DNA of 64,000 bases, from NCBI GenBank assembly GCA_021186555.1, contig JAJKFL010000026.1:7337709-7401708 (forward strand), written 5' to 3'. A model generated the notes under the pieces. The model saw nothing but the letters and a program-made list of their open reading frames with translations, did not search any database and had not been told where the DNA came from. Below are positions 1 to 10,529 of the stretch, in pieces (the first letter of the stretch is position 1; each line of letters opens with the position of its first letter). The stretch comes from Reticulitermes speratus (Eukaryota; Arthropoda; Insecta; Blattodea; Rhinotermitidae). The translations under genes were made by a program, and so were the position numbers.

Positions 1-2257
1 AACATGCGTAACCACAATACGCACTTAGTTATGGCATGAAGTATCCTACCTTAAACGGGAAGGTAGTTTTCTAATAATATCAGATCTTCTGGGACGTGAC
101 GTTGTGTCGTTGAGTGAGGGTGTTCCCTAACTTCCTTCGGAAGGTCTGAACGCGTTCACAAAACGACGGAGCGTCATATCCTACAATACCTTGAATCCTG
201 ACAAACTAAAATTTTACAAAGCCGAAATTAGTTCGAAAAATTAGAGCAGGTTAAATTCCACAAATGCTTGTTGTCATTAAGTTCAACACATTATGTTTAC
301 ATCTACCTCCTGTTACCGACTAGCTGCTGTATAGTCAGCAGAAACACGAGCTCCACTCTAGGGAATCTACGGGGATGCTTCCAGGGGAATTTATACTCGT
401 TCTTGCTATACCTTTCTTTATTTCCTTGTTAACCATACACTCAAATATAATTCACTATTTCTCTACTGAACTAGTTAGTCCAGAACAAAACCGACCATCT
501 CGCCCCAAACTCAAGGACCAACTGACCATCTCCTCTCAACCCAAAGACAAAAAAAAAACAAAGACTGACTCCTCAAAAGAGGATAGAGCCCCTCAACTCC
601 AGAACTCTGTTCCCCCCATACCACTACTCCAGTTACACCTAACGGACCTGTCACACATATATCTTACAGCTTTGAAAGTCATCTCTTCCCCCATTTCCTG
701 TCCGTACGGTTACACTCCTTTTAAATTTTAAACAACTATACACCGCTCCCCGGTTATAAAGCGGGTTTGCGGGGTAGGGATCCGACCCGCGTTATAAGAC
801 AACCGCGCTATAACCGACGGCTACAATCATTCTCTAATTCAGTGATTCTCTAATGGTCTAAAAAACGATAAACGTAGCTGCGCATTTGGTATCTTTTAAC
901 AATCAAAAGTGAAACCGATGTGAAACGGTGTGCATTTTCGAAAATTCCTATATTTTCACGTAAAAAAACATATACAATAAGTCACCATAAAAATATTCAA
1001 CAAATTTTCTCCCAAACAATTTCGAATGGAATCCTTCGAAATACTCTCCCAAGCAAGGTCAATTTTATATGCAACGTCTTTTAACGTTATCAGCTTCAGA
1101 AAATTCAGGAACATCACGATATCATGAGAGCAAAGTCACGGGGAACACGAAAGAGCCGCGGTATATCCGAATCCGCGGTACAAACGACGGCGTGACATCA
1201 AAATTTAAGGCTCATCTCTTGTCATTATGCATGTTACGAAGTAGTTCAATATGTGAACAGAAGATATCAGCAGTTAAAGTTATAGTTTAGTCGGTATTGC
1301 AGCGTACACCTTTAGGAAAAAATGTCCTCTGGACGGAAACAGCGGGTAATGAGTGTTACTGCATAAATTTTAGAATCTTGTATAACAGATCTGGTAAAAT
1401 CTGACATAAGTTTCGCTTGTGTACAATACACGACACAGACATTCCAGTGTCGTATAACGAAATGTCTGTCAGGTTTCTGTATTTCTTGACGAGCGACTGA
1501 GTACCGCAGGGCTGGCACCGTCATCAGTCGCTATGCACCGTCGACGTCGTCCGCTACACGGCGTGGAGACCCGCGTTAAAACATGCAGGGAACTGTGTAG
1601 AAAGAAATGATCGCGGCCCACTTTAACTATCTCACAATTTACTTGTATAGACTGTGAAATATCACGTAACGCCTCGGTCAAAGCATCTACTTATGGAACG
1701 AAAAAAAAAAATTATATTGTTTTAAATGAGTTTCTGGCTTCAAAGGGTTAAGTACAGCCTCTGGGGAAATCTGAACTTTGAAGTCATGAATATGAAACAG
1801 AAAACACTTTGTGATATATTACCTACCGCATGGCGGGGACTGAACGCCCCCAGGGACTATGAAAAATCACTTTCTGTGTGAACGTTGGGTTTCAAATGCA
1901 CAGTAAGTAACATTTGATTGTGGGTGTAAGTAGGAAGAGACAGGAGGAGGTTCAAACGACAAACACACACATCTTACCTCCACGTGTACACGTATTTCAT
2001 TTCGCCTGTTTCACGCAAAGTGATTCTGTTTATGGAGAATATTTCGATATAATAAGGTCTAAACTGATGCTTCCGTAATAACAAAAATAGCGCTGTTCGA
2101 ATTCTTTTATTCCAAATCTGGGGTTCCCTCAGAAGAATACTGAATACATCCAAAATCAATTCACAACCAGAAGATATATAAGTAATTCTGAGAACAACTA
2201 TTCACCCTGAGGCTAAATCAATTTAATTCATAACTTCTGCACAATTTACACTACGCT
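1..2257. other. unannotated, no gene recognised
   Basis: I recognise no gene or repeat family here apart from the small inverted repeat at 751-815. An open frame of 118 codons at 375-731 has a hydrophobic start and a low-complexity Lys/Ser/Pro middle, with no recognisable domain; I treat it as chance. The stretch 1130-1600 is richer in CpG than its surroundings, but no exon can be supported. Confidence 0.5.
751..815. repeat. GC-rich interrupted inverted repeat
   Basis: CGGTTATAAAGCGGGT on the left is roughly the reverse complement of ACCGCGCTATAACCG on the right. A second inner pair, GCGGGT and ACCCGC, lies between them, together with repeated TTATA motifs. The GC content is far above the AT-rich flanks. 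It may be the end of a degraded DNA transposon, but no family is recognised. Confidence 0.4.
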
Positions 2258-2343
2258 TATACAGAGCATACACAAAAGAATGGTGCGGTATTAATAGTGT
2301 TCACTATTAAAACCGCACCATTCTTTTGTGTATGCCCTGTATA
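2258..2343. mobile_element. 86-bp palindromic MITE-like element, copy 1
   Basis: Two 42-bp arms surround a 2-bp loop, with only two mismatches between the arms by eye. The ends read TATACAGRGCATAC and its complement, which fits a TA target duplication of the Tc1/mariner type. The same outer arm (CAAAAGAATGGTGCGG) occurs in copies at 21065 and 52950. The inner arm here is TTTTAATAGTG-like and differs from the other copies. There is no coding capacity. The transcript would fold into a long hairpin. The Tc1/mariner assignment is inferred from the ends only. Confidence 0.8.
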
Positions 2344-3185
2344 TTTCCAGCAGCTTACATAAAGTCAACAGTCGATGCTATATTTGATGTATGATTTTTC
2401 AATCAGTGTAACGAATTATGTCCAAAAACTTGAGAACGTGGAGTTTTTGGCGTTTATCTTTTTAAATAGTAAAATTACAGTTCAAGTTTCAAAAGGAATA
2501 CATCATAGCTCTTGCGGGACGCTTTTAAATCAGGAATTCACTCAGTAAGAATGTTGTGAATTTGGAAGTTTCTGAAAAGAAATATGCAACAGGAATGCAC
2601 AAATCTCGGACGCCAAGTCAACTTGGCAACTAAATTGTGTAAGGTGGCGCCTAATGCTTGTAGCTCCTCAGTATAAAACTTGCTTCATGCCACCGTTCTG
2701 TCGCCTAGAATTCTGAGGTGCGTCATATTTTTCAGGAAAAGTTGTGCACCCTTGATTAATGATTATAAAATCACAACAGGCACGAAGAATTGAAAGCTGA
2801 AGACACCTTATAATTTCTTTCCGTGAGGACACACGTATCAGTATGAAATAAATACTTCACAAAGCCGGCAGTTTATTACATATTCTGCTCCGATTGATAA
2901 CTACTTGCCAATACATAAAAAAAGATCGTAGGCGTTATTTTCATACATATGGAGAGTTGTCAAAGTCACAGAGAGAAGTTAAAACTCTAAAAACAAAATG
3001 GATAGACAGTTTTATATTTTCTGAAATTCATCGTGCAATTTCGTTGTCTATTAAAACTGTACATTAGAGTTTAAGACAAAACACACATCTGCTCCAAAAA
3101 AGTCTCTACATATCGCTAATCTCCTTTCTATAGTTTCAGGACGGTTTTTAGGTCAACACTCAATATATAATATAATAATAATAAC
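2344..3185. other. no feature recognised
   Basis: AT-rich sequence with no long open frame and no recognised repeat. It ends in a short ATA/AAT-rich run that may be the target or tail of the adjacent SINE. Confidence 0.5.
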
Positions 3186-3560
3186 ATGGCTCAACAGCCC
3201 TATATGGGCCTGGGCCTCCTCTTTTTCCGAGGTTACGTGGTCTGCGCATTTGTGGCAGTTCGGAGACCAGCCGACTGGCCGCGCTGTTCAACTCATCCTG
3301 ATGTGACCGCCAGAGCCATCTGGCAGTCAGTCAGGATACTTGGGTGAGAAATGGCTTGAATTTAGCTTACGGACACTACCGAAGGTTCTTTTACATGCCG
3401 TAAATCTACGACATGGGACCGACGGCTTTACTTCCCCTCCGAAGGAAGTGGTGCTCCGGATTTTTATCACCCTTAAAAATCCATCAACCTCGGTCGGGAT
3501 CAAACCCGCGAACCTTGGGTTCAGTGGCGAGCACGCTAACCACTAGTCCACCGAGGTCGA
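3186..3560 (-). mobile_element. tRNA-derived SINE, family E (mosaic with family A tail)
   Basis: Read on the minus strand, the head at about 3560-3480 has an A-box-like GGACTAGTGGTTAGCG and a B-box-like GCGGGTTTGATCCC, the two internal RNA polymerase III promoter elements of a tRNA-derived SINE. A GC-rich body follows. The 3' end at 3186-3245 matches the family A tail (AGGCCCAGGCCCATATAGGG and GAGCCAT). So this copy joins a family E head to a family A tail, with an AT-rich end instead of a clean poly-A. No target duplication is visible because both flanks are simple sequence. Confidence 0.75.
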
Positions 3561-3570
3561 CCACACTCAA

Positions 3571-3775
3571 TATATATTTACATAAATATTTATTATTATT
3601 ATATATAATATTATTATATATATTATATATTATATTATTATATATATTTACATAAATATACATATTTACATAAATATTTATTATTATTATATATAATATT
3701 ATTATATATATTATATATTATATTATATATTATATTATTATATATATTTACATAAATATACATATTTACATAAAT
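3571..3775. repeat. AT-rich tandem repeat, about 88-bp period
   Basis: A unit made of TTTACATAAATATTTATT followed by TATA/ATT runs occurs about 2.3 times; the TTTACATAAATATT segment recurs 88 bases apart (3577 and 3665). It directly abuts the head of the family E SINE. Confidence 0.75.
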
Positions 3776-4382
3776 GACAGGCCGATTTTAAGCTCATTTT
3801 CAGTAATGAATAATATTTAATAAGTACACCATTCTGTATTAATACTTGCGTGTATAGAAGGTACGGTTATATAACACATAGCCAACAATTATCCTTATTA
3901 AGTCCATTACTAAAGTGGACTCAGCTTAGCCATGCGTGAGACTCGAGCAAAGTAAATTGAATTTAAGTCTACACTCCCTTAGCTTTCTTGCGCTAACTTT
4001 GCATTTTAGAAGACGTCTTTAGCGTTCCAAGTGTAAGATTGAGGAAGGAAAAGTAAAGACATAAAATGAATCCCATTATAATTTAATGCAGCATTTAGGA
4101 GATTTTCATTTCTTAAAGATTCCAAACCGTAAGAAAATTCACGGTAAAAAGGTCTTCGCCGTTTAAATGACACAGACTGTAACGCAGAATATAGTATGAA
4201 AAAATAACAGAAATGAAGAATATTTATCGATTTATAACAAGTCATTCCTATCATGTTTGAAGGTATTTTCGCGTTTCCCTTGAAAAAACAAAAAACACAC
4301 GAAAAACTTACATGTCACAGTGGACACATTTTGTTATTAAAATATTTGTGGCTATTTAACATTACATAAACTTCACACATTA
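3776..4382. other. no feature recognised
   Basis: AT-rich unique-looking sequence. A minus-strand open frame of 82 codons at 4006-4254 has no recognisable features and is probably chance. Confidence 0.5.
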
Positions 4383-4518
4383 TAGCCTATGACATAACAG
4401 TAAAGTAATGTGTGTAAACTGTTAGCCTATAATAGTAGAGCAATGTGTGTACACTGTTAGCCTATAATAGTAGAGCAATGTGTGTAAACTGTTAGCCTAT
4501 AATAGTAGAGCAATGTGT
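4383..4518. repeat. 35-bp tandem repeat, about 4 copies
   Basis: The unit contains GTTAGCCTATAATAGTAGAG and CAATGTGTGTAAACT. Copies start at 4421, 4456 and 4491, preceded by a diverged copy from 4383. The last three are nearly identical, so the expansion is recent. Confidence 0.9.
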
Positions 4519-4564
4519 CAGCGACGAATCCGGAAGCAGACGGTGGTTGACTATCTGTACAGAT

Positions 4565-4843
4565 GAGGCCGTGCCATGGCTCAGTCGGTTAGTCGTCGGC
4601 CTCTCACGGCTTAGGCCCGGGTTCGATCCCGGGTCAGTCCATGCAGGATATGTGGTAGACAAAGTGGCACTGGGACAGGTTTTTCTCCGAGTACTTTGGT
4701 TTTCCCCTGACAATTCCATACCACCAGTGCTCCATTACTCGGAAAAACGAAAAAACTAATCATCTTCATCACAGGGTTGCACAATAAGCCTCAAGGCTGC
4801 GGTGCGTCCGTAGCATTTGCTGCGGTGCCTTTCACAAAAAAAA
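4565..4843 (+). mobile_element. tRNA-derived SINE, family B, full length
   Basis: The head carries an A box in GCCATGGCTCAGTCGGTTAG and a B box in GGGTTCGATCCCGGG. The family body follows (GTGGCACTGGGACAGG, CCGAGTACTTTGG, CACAATAAGCCTCAAGGC), then a short A tail. A perfect 12-bp target duplication, ATCTGTACAGAT, flanks it at 4553-4564 and 4844-4855. An intact duplication and well preserved boxes suggest a fairly young insertion. Translations of such copies give spurious 'proteins' in gene sets. Confidence 0.95.
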
Positions 4844-4855
4844 ATCTGTACAGAT

Positions 4856-5559
4856 ACTGTAGCAGTTTTAAAGAACAGAAACTCACACACAAAAACCAGT
4901 TTTCTGAAAGAAATTCGAATCCAGAAACTCTAAAATGCCGTATAAGTCCGAATACAAGCCGAGTTTTAAGTAAACAGACACACAGAACAACAGGGGTCAT
5001 CTAAGTGACGCCGTGTAGCAGTTCCCTGTAGCACGCCAGGAACACGTCATTTCCTAATAAACAGTGACTAATAAGACATGATACAGAGCTGTTCTTTCTC
5101 ACTCATAAGGTCAGTTAATTAGTTTGATATCTGCATATCTGAAACTTTATTAATATTTTTACTATATTTTATAAAATTCATGAGATTTTTCTGTAAATAT
5201 CCCAACGGGAAAGAGGGAGTCGTCTTATGTTCGGGCTTATGCGGTAATATTCAGGAGTGCCACCCACTCAAAGCCGGTAATTTTTTTAACACAACACGCA
5301 GTACAACGCAGATGAACGATACTCTCAAATGGTTAACATCTCTAATTACTCCTCTCTTAGATGACATTTATCCATGAAGATTTGCAACAAGGAATAATAA
5401 ATTTGGTTTCATAAATATCATACAAATACCTGAAAATTTTACACTAAGCAATTAGGCCTATAGTATGAACCACTGGGATCGTAGCTGTAACAAAATTCAG
5501 ACAACGTTACTTTACATTAGGCTAATGGCTGGGCGAAAGACGAAATATGTTCAGATTCC
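4856..5559. other. no feature recognised
   Basis: Unique-looking AT-rich sequence with only short open frames. Confidence 0.5.
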
Positions 5560-5745
5560 AAGCAGGGGCAAGAGATTCCGAAACGGCTCTAAGGCCTTCC
5601 CAGCTTCCCATTAAACTCGTACCGGGAACTCTTTCCCCAGGGATGAAGCGCCTGGTACGTGAAGCTGACTACTGATTTCCATCCAGTGCCTAGAAAAATG
5701 AGTGGGGCTATACCTCCGCTCCTCCATATATCTTTATGTTGCTCC
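5560..5745 (+). mobile_element. diverged SINE relic, family D group
   Basis: The segment keeps the family D order: GGCAAGAGATT, a region around 'CCGGGAACTCTTTCCCCAGGG', a 'CAGTGCC' step and 'GGGGCTATACCTCCGCTCCTCC'. The tRNA-like head is missing or unrecognisable. It is an old copy. Confidence 0.5.
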
Positions 5746-5831
5746 CAGGGACAATTTGACTTAGTATTTTACCCCGCTGGATACTCTTTACACACATATC
5801 GGTGATGTTTACAATAATTAATTTATAAATA

Positions 5832-6076
5832 TTTTTTCCCCATGACGCAACAGCCCCTAGTTGGCCAGGACCTCCTCATTATCGAGGCTTCACGATCACA
5901 CTCAGACACACCACACTCGGTAGGACTCCTCTTGACGAGTGATCAGCCTGACGCAGAGACCTCTACCTGACAACACACAACACTCACAACAGACAGACAT
6001 CCATGCCTCCGGCGGGATTCGAAACCACAATCCTAGTAAGCGAGCGGCCGCAGACCGCGCGGCCACTGGGATCGGC
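5832..6076 (-). mobile_element. tRNA-derived SINE, family A
   Basis: Minus-strand copy running from GCCGATCCCAGTGGCCGCGC at its head to a poly-A shown here as a T run at 5832. The CTAAGGCGTGGGT part of the head is deleted. The B box is slightly altered (GTTTCGAATCC). The body motifs GACAGACATCCATG and CAACACACAACACTCACAAC, seen on this strand, are family-typical. Confidence 0.88.
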
Positions 6077-6289
6077 CATTTATAAATACAGTCAATCTAA
6101 ACACGCAGAAGTTTGTAGAGGACACGGACGGGATTGCACAGCAATGCACAGCATTAATTTATTTTCAGATCACACTGTGCTTTGCACAGTACGGTTTTGT
6201 TCCGTGACAATGTCTATACGACATCTTAGTTGACTAACAAAGCCCGCTGCTTAATATCAATAAATATTTTATAGAATTATTCTATCGCT

Positions 6290-7075
6290 TTAACTAGTCA
6301 TTCCATGAGACCTTCTTGAGAAATTAACAGTTCCTGGACAAGTAAAAAAATTCTCCTCATTTTATGTATATCTAATGTTTATTACCGCCGATCCCAGTGG
6401 CCGTGCGGTCTAAGGCGTGGGTCTTCGGCAGCTCGCTTACTAGCATCGTGGGTTCGAATCTCGCCTAGGGCATGGATGTCTGTCTGTTGTGAATGTTGTG
6501 TGTTGTCAGGTAGAGGTCTCTGCGACGAGCTGGTCCCTCGTCCAGAGGAGTCCTACCGAGTGTGGTGTGTCTAATGTGTGTGACCATGAAACCTCGACGA
6601 AACGAGGAGGCCCAGGCCCATATAGGACTGTAGAGCCATAGGAAAAAAAAAGATGTTTATTACCAAGCTAACAAGAGCCCGCCATTTCCACCTATCCACA
6701 GCCAGATGAATCCATCCCACATTATCGCATCCTATTTCATTAATGTCCGTTTAATATCATCGTTCCCTTTACGCCTACCTCTTCCAGGTGGTCTCTCTCT
6801 TTAAACGTTTTTCCACCAAACCTCTGTAAACATTTCTCTTCTCCCCCACACGTGCCAAATGAACCTCCCATCTGATCCTCATTGATTTAATCACCAGAAT
6901 AACTTCGGTGAGGAGTATACATGACAACGTTCCTCGTTATATATTGCTCCAGTATTCTGTCACATCCTTCCTCTAAGGCCCACATATCTTTCTCATCATC
7001 CTGGAAACTTCCGCGTCATTTATGAATTACGCTTTTGTTAACATTAATTAATTTTGCGTATCACACTATTTCATA
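6290..7075 (-). mobile_element. LINE relic, family L 3' region, split by a SINE
   Basis: Minus-strand remnant of the LINE whose younger copies lie at 8419 and 30702. Matching order: CCTTCTTGAGAA, TTAACAGTTCCTGGAC, ATGTTTATTACC, GAGCCCGCC, the region for the RRxRWxGHVxRM-like C-terminus, and the stretch for the LRVxENRVLRRIFG-like part. It is well diverged and carries many stops. A family A SINE is inserted in its 3' untranslated region, so it predates that SINE. Confidence 0.75.
6387..6652 (+). mobile_element. tRNA-derived SINE, family A, inserted in LINE relic
   Basis: Full-length plus-strand copy: GCCGATCCCAGTGGCCG head, CTAAGGCGTGGGTCTTCGGC, B box GGGTTCGAATC, body GGCATGGATGTCTGTCTG, tail GAGCCATAGG plus an A run. 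The 12-bp duplication ATGTTTATTACC occurs at 6375-6386 and 6653-6664 and is itself LINE sequence, which proves the nesting order. Confidence 0.95.
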
Positions 7076-7605
7076 CACTGATCATTCCGGCTCACAGAGC
7101 ACACATACTGTGATTTCTAGCTTTGCGAATTTTCACCACTGACTCCATAGTATCTGTTTCACAGATCAAGTTGCCCTTTCATTTGAATTCACTGATAAAA
7201 TAGCCACGTGTCGTCCTCCCTTGCGGAAATATACACTTTTATGTTCTGTGTACGCTATATTTTACGTGTATAGGTACACATGTGTATAAGAGTTTGTGGA
7301 TGTATTCGTTTACACTTTACATCAAATAATCAAGCTCCAGAATGTTATAGAATGGAGAGGAAAATTAAAATAACAGCGCGAGAACTGACAGGCTGGTGCA
7401 GGAGTTAAGGTTTTCTGGCAAGTGAGCAAGCTGCTTGTAGTTGTACAAAATAAATGCCAATGCTTATTTGAACAGTGTTTCAATACTCAGTTTTAACCTC
7501 CATAAAGTTAAGGATATTTCTGTTACATATACAAGTCGGTGAGTAGTCTTTAGAAAACGAAGATTACCGGAATATTATCCGAACACGTTCCTTAAGACGT
7601 TACAT
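7076..7605. other. no feature recognised
   Basis: AT-rich sequence; nothing recognised on either strand. Confidence 0.5.
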
Positions 7606-8011
7606 AACCACGCAGCATCGGTTACCACTCAGTACCAATTACTACACAGTGTCGGTTACCACCAAGCACTGATTGCCACGCAGCATCGGTTACCACTCAG
7701 TACCAATTACAACACAGTATCGGTTACCACCAAGCACTGATTGCCACGCAGCATCGGTTACCATTCAGTACCAATTACCACACATTATCGGTTACCACTA
7801 AGCACTGATTGCCACGCAGCATCGGTTACCACTCAGTAGCAGTTACCACTCAGTATCAGTTACCACTCAGTACCGGTTGCCACTCAATGCCGGTTACCGT
7901 ACAGTACCGTTATCCACTCAGTACTGGTTGCCAAACAATATAGGTTACCACTAAGTAGTGGTTACCACACAGTATCGTTTACCATTCAGTACTGGTTGCA
8001 ACAGATCCCAA
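7606..8011. repeat. 17-bp tandem repeat with 68-bp higher-order unit
   Basis: The basic unit is close to CGGTTACCACTCAGTAC. Four variant monomers form a 68-bp block that recurs with CAGCATCGG starting at 7613, 7681, 7749 and 7817. After about 7830 the monomers continue with more divergence (TTACCACTCAGTATCAG and similar) to about 8011. This two-level structure is characteristic of local amplification of an already tandem block. Confidence 0.93.
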
Positions 8012-8065
8012 GGTTTCGAACAAGGTGTTACCTTAATCTTCCAAGAGTCAAACAATTATGGATTT

Positions 8066-8380
8066 TTTAAAGACATTTCGCCCTTTTAAAGGGAGACACT
8101 ACGTTGCTGCATCGAAACGTCGGGATCCTATTACCCACTGACGCAGTTTCATAAACAGAGTCCTCGTCTACACCGCTGTTAAAACTCGCAACTCGCAGAT
8201 TGGTGCCTGCAGTAGACCTAGCAAGTAACCACATTCTCTTGACATTTCTTGGGAGGTGTAAAGTTCTCACAGCGGTCTTACTGAAGACGTGACGCTGTGG
8301 CGACTGGTAAATATTTATTGACGTTTCGAAGGACTGCGGTGCTTTCACCATCAGGAACAAGCAGTCCAAGAACATCACTA
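8066..8380. mobile_element. foldback repeat (GAAACGTCG family), diverged
   Basis: It contains two inverted arms: ATCGAAACGTCGGGATCC... at about 8119 and ...GGTAAATATTTATTGACGTTTCGAAGG at about 8307. Both correspond to arms of the foldback copy at 49248. A CGTCTACACCGCTGTT stretch at 8164 matches the outer end of the family (GTAGACGA...CCGCGGCGG). Confidence 0.55.
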
Positions 8381-8418
8381 GTATCCTTCCACATCCAGGT
8401 AACTATTTACCGCTCAAC

Positions 8419-8885
8419 TAACTAACTAACTCCATGTAGCAGATTCCTTCTTGAGAAGCTAAAAGGTCCTCAGCTAGTCAAGAAATTCCCCGCGTTTTAT
8501 GGAACCCGAAGGTTCATTACCACATTCACAAGAGCCCGCCACCTGTCCCTATCCTGAGCCATATCAATCCAGTCCATGCCCCCCCATCCCACTTCTTGAA
8601 GATCCATTTTAATATTATCCTCCTATCTACGCCTGGGTCTTCCAAGTGGTCTCCTTCCCTCAGGTCTCCCAACCAAAATCCTGTATGCACCTCTCCCCTC
8701 ACCCATACGTGCTACATACCCCGCCCACCTCATTCTTCTTGATTTGATCACCCGAATAATATTTGGTGATGAGTACAGATCATTAAGTTCCTCGTTATGT
8801 AGTCTTCTCCACTCCCCTGTTACCCCGTCCCTCTTAGACCCAAATATCCTCCTCAGCACTCTATTCTCGAACACCCTCAGCCTAT
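8419..8885 (-). mobile_element. LINE family L, 5'-truncated copy
   Basis: Minus-strand insertion whose 3' end abuts ACTAACTAACTAAC on the plus strand, a TTAG-type tail. The upstream part encodes YRLRVFENRVLRRIFG, then [34 protein letters not shown] and [15 protein letters not shown], the C-terminal end of a non-LTR reverse transcriptase polyprotein. Near-perfect 14-bp duplications ATTTACYGCTCAAC flank it (8405-8418 and 8886-8899). The frame is interrupted near its end, and only the C-terminus is present, as expected of 5' truncation in target-primed reverse transcription. The clade (RTE-like or another) cannot be fixed from this piece. Confidence 0.9.
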
Positions 8886-8899
8886 ATTTACTGCTCAAC

Positions 8900-9479
8900 A
8901 CGGAATAATTCTACGAGACTTGAAACGTCAACATGACGTGGACTTAAACATTTGTGTCCTGGAGAAACTTATTACAGAAAGAACGGCATTCAACACTCCT
9001 ATTCGAAACACTTAACACAGTCTTTATTTTGGCAAATATAAAATGTGTTCTGTAGGGTAATTTCATTATTTAAAGTAAGCCACACTCTATCAAAAAATTT
9101 AATTAAAACACTCTGTACTGGCAATTGAAACAGTTACACCATTCCGAAATTTGTACGTAAAATCCGGCGACAAAATATAGGGGTGAAAGTGCAGAAATAC
9201 GGTAAGTCAAGAGAGGGATGTGTTCACCTATAACAGACAATAAAGAAGGCAGAATAAAAAAATCCATAATTCCTCCACTGCAGAAAATAATACAGTACGA
9301 GTTTATGTCGAGATTAATTTAAATTTTTAAACGTTGTTAAATAAGTAGAGAACTATAAACAAGTTATTTTAACAGGCTCTTTGCGATTTTACTTACTGCA
9401 GATACAAAACCATTACTGCGAAGAAAATAAAGACTATAAATAGCTATCACATTACGTGAACACCAGTGAAAGTGGCCCG
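8900..9479. other. no feature recognised
   Basis: AT-rich, with no open frame of note and no recognised repeat. Confidence 0.5.
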
Positions 9480-9905
9480 TTGAAAATTCCAAGAGAATTC
9501 TGTTCTAGGTGATAGTATGTATATCGAGAAGCCGTCTGACAACTAACGCCATCTGGTAAATACTGAGATCATCTTATGGATGAAAATATGTATGTGTTGA
9601 GGCCATACGATAATTAACACGTGTCAGACACTTTGATATGCTTATACACGAAAGTACACACAGTCGTGGTCGCCTGACGGTTAACACCAACTGTAAGGCA
9701 CTGAAGGTCTCTTATAGGTGAAAGTATGTACATGTCGAGGTAGTATTGGTAATTATCGCAATACGTGAAACACCGAAAGTATCTTATAGGGGTAAGTAAG
9801 TATGTATATATAGAAGTTGTCCGACAAGTATCACCAAGTGTTAGACAATGAGCGTTTCATATAGGTGAAAGCATGTACACTTCGAGGCCATCTTACTAAG
9901 TCATC
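9480..9905. repeat. diverged tandem repeat, about 72-bp period, 6 units
   Basis: Phrases resembling TAGGTGAAAGTATGTACAT, TCGAGGCC, TCTGACAATTAACACC, AGTGTTAGACACTGA and TATCTTATAGG recur in fixed order. Unit starts lie near 9505, 9577, 9645, 9714, 9788 and 9861. Units differ at many positions, so the array is old and no longer homogenised. Confidence 0.8.
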
Positions 9906-10529
9906 GAGACAGAATTTTGTATGATTTCAGAAGTGGTGTTGGAATTCAAATTTTCGCAAAGCGATTTTGTCACCATTTCGTGGTAGAATTGTTTAAGTAA
10001 TATGAAACTAAAAGTGTTTGACGTAATGGTAGGTGAAAGGTTGAAAAAAGTTCATGGGTAAATATAAATAAATTTTTTACATGCAATCGTGTAACTACCA
10101 TTTATTATTTCGTCTTCTATTTTTTTCCAATTGCCATTGTGACAATGAACGGACATCAAAATACGTTAGACACAAGGTTTAGAATATGCTTACAATACAA
10201 TGTATGATTTTCCACCTGTCTAAAGGGGACATAAATTGTGTGAAGGCAAGAACGGGCATAGACAAGTTTCACTGCAATAATTCTAAGGTAATTCATTCTA
10301 TTCACTGGTGGTTTGTTTAATTAATGGGAACATAAAACACGCTGCAACATTAGCCCATTCCACTTAGAAACAGCGAAGAGCACAGAGCCTTATCAAACTT
10401 AGCCAGCATTGTGTTACTCTTATCACCACATCAACACTCAGTAAAACTTCACAATAAGGACCTTACTTGAAAGATGATAGTTGCTCAGCCGGTTCAGAAA
10501 CTACTTGCATCTGACGATCGTTCAAATTC
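9906..10529. other. no feature recognised
   Basis: AT-rich sequence without recognisable coding or repeat structure. Confidence 0.5.

Noticed and set aside
375-731. 118-codon open frame with a hydrophobic N-terminus
   Set aside because: The remainder is low-complexity Lys/Ser/Pro sequence, with no domain and no splice context; length is within chance for 64 kb and six frames.
1130-1600. CpG-richer patch as a possible exon
   Set aside because: Frames are short on both strands and no promoter motif or convincing splice pair was found.
4565-4640. tRNA gene at SINE heads (family B here; A, C and D elsewhere)
   Set aside because: A and B boxes are present, but the cloverleaf is not complete and each is followed by a SINE body and tail with target duplications.
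4547-4759. Open frames through SINE heads, here and at 14361, 15753, 18273, 34892, 37774 and 57824
   Set aside because: They follow SINE consensus sequence on either strand and end with the repeat; they are translations of tRNA-derived repeats.
7606-8011. CRISPR-like array
   Set aside because: Units are contiguous with no unique spacers, and the genome is eukaryotic; it is a tandem satellite.
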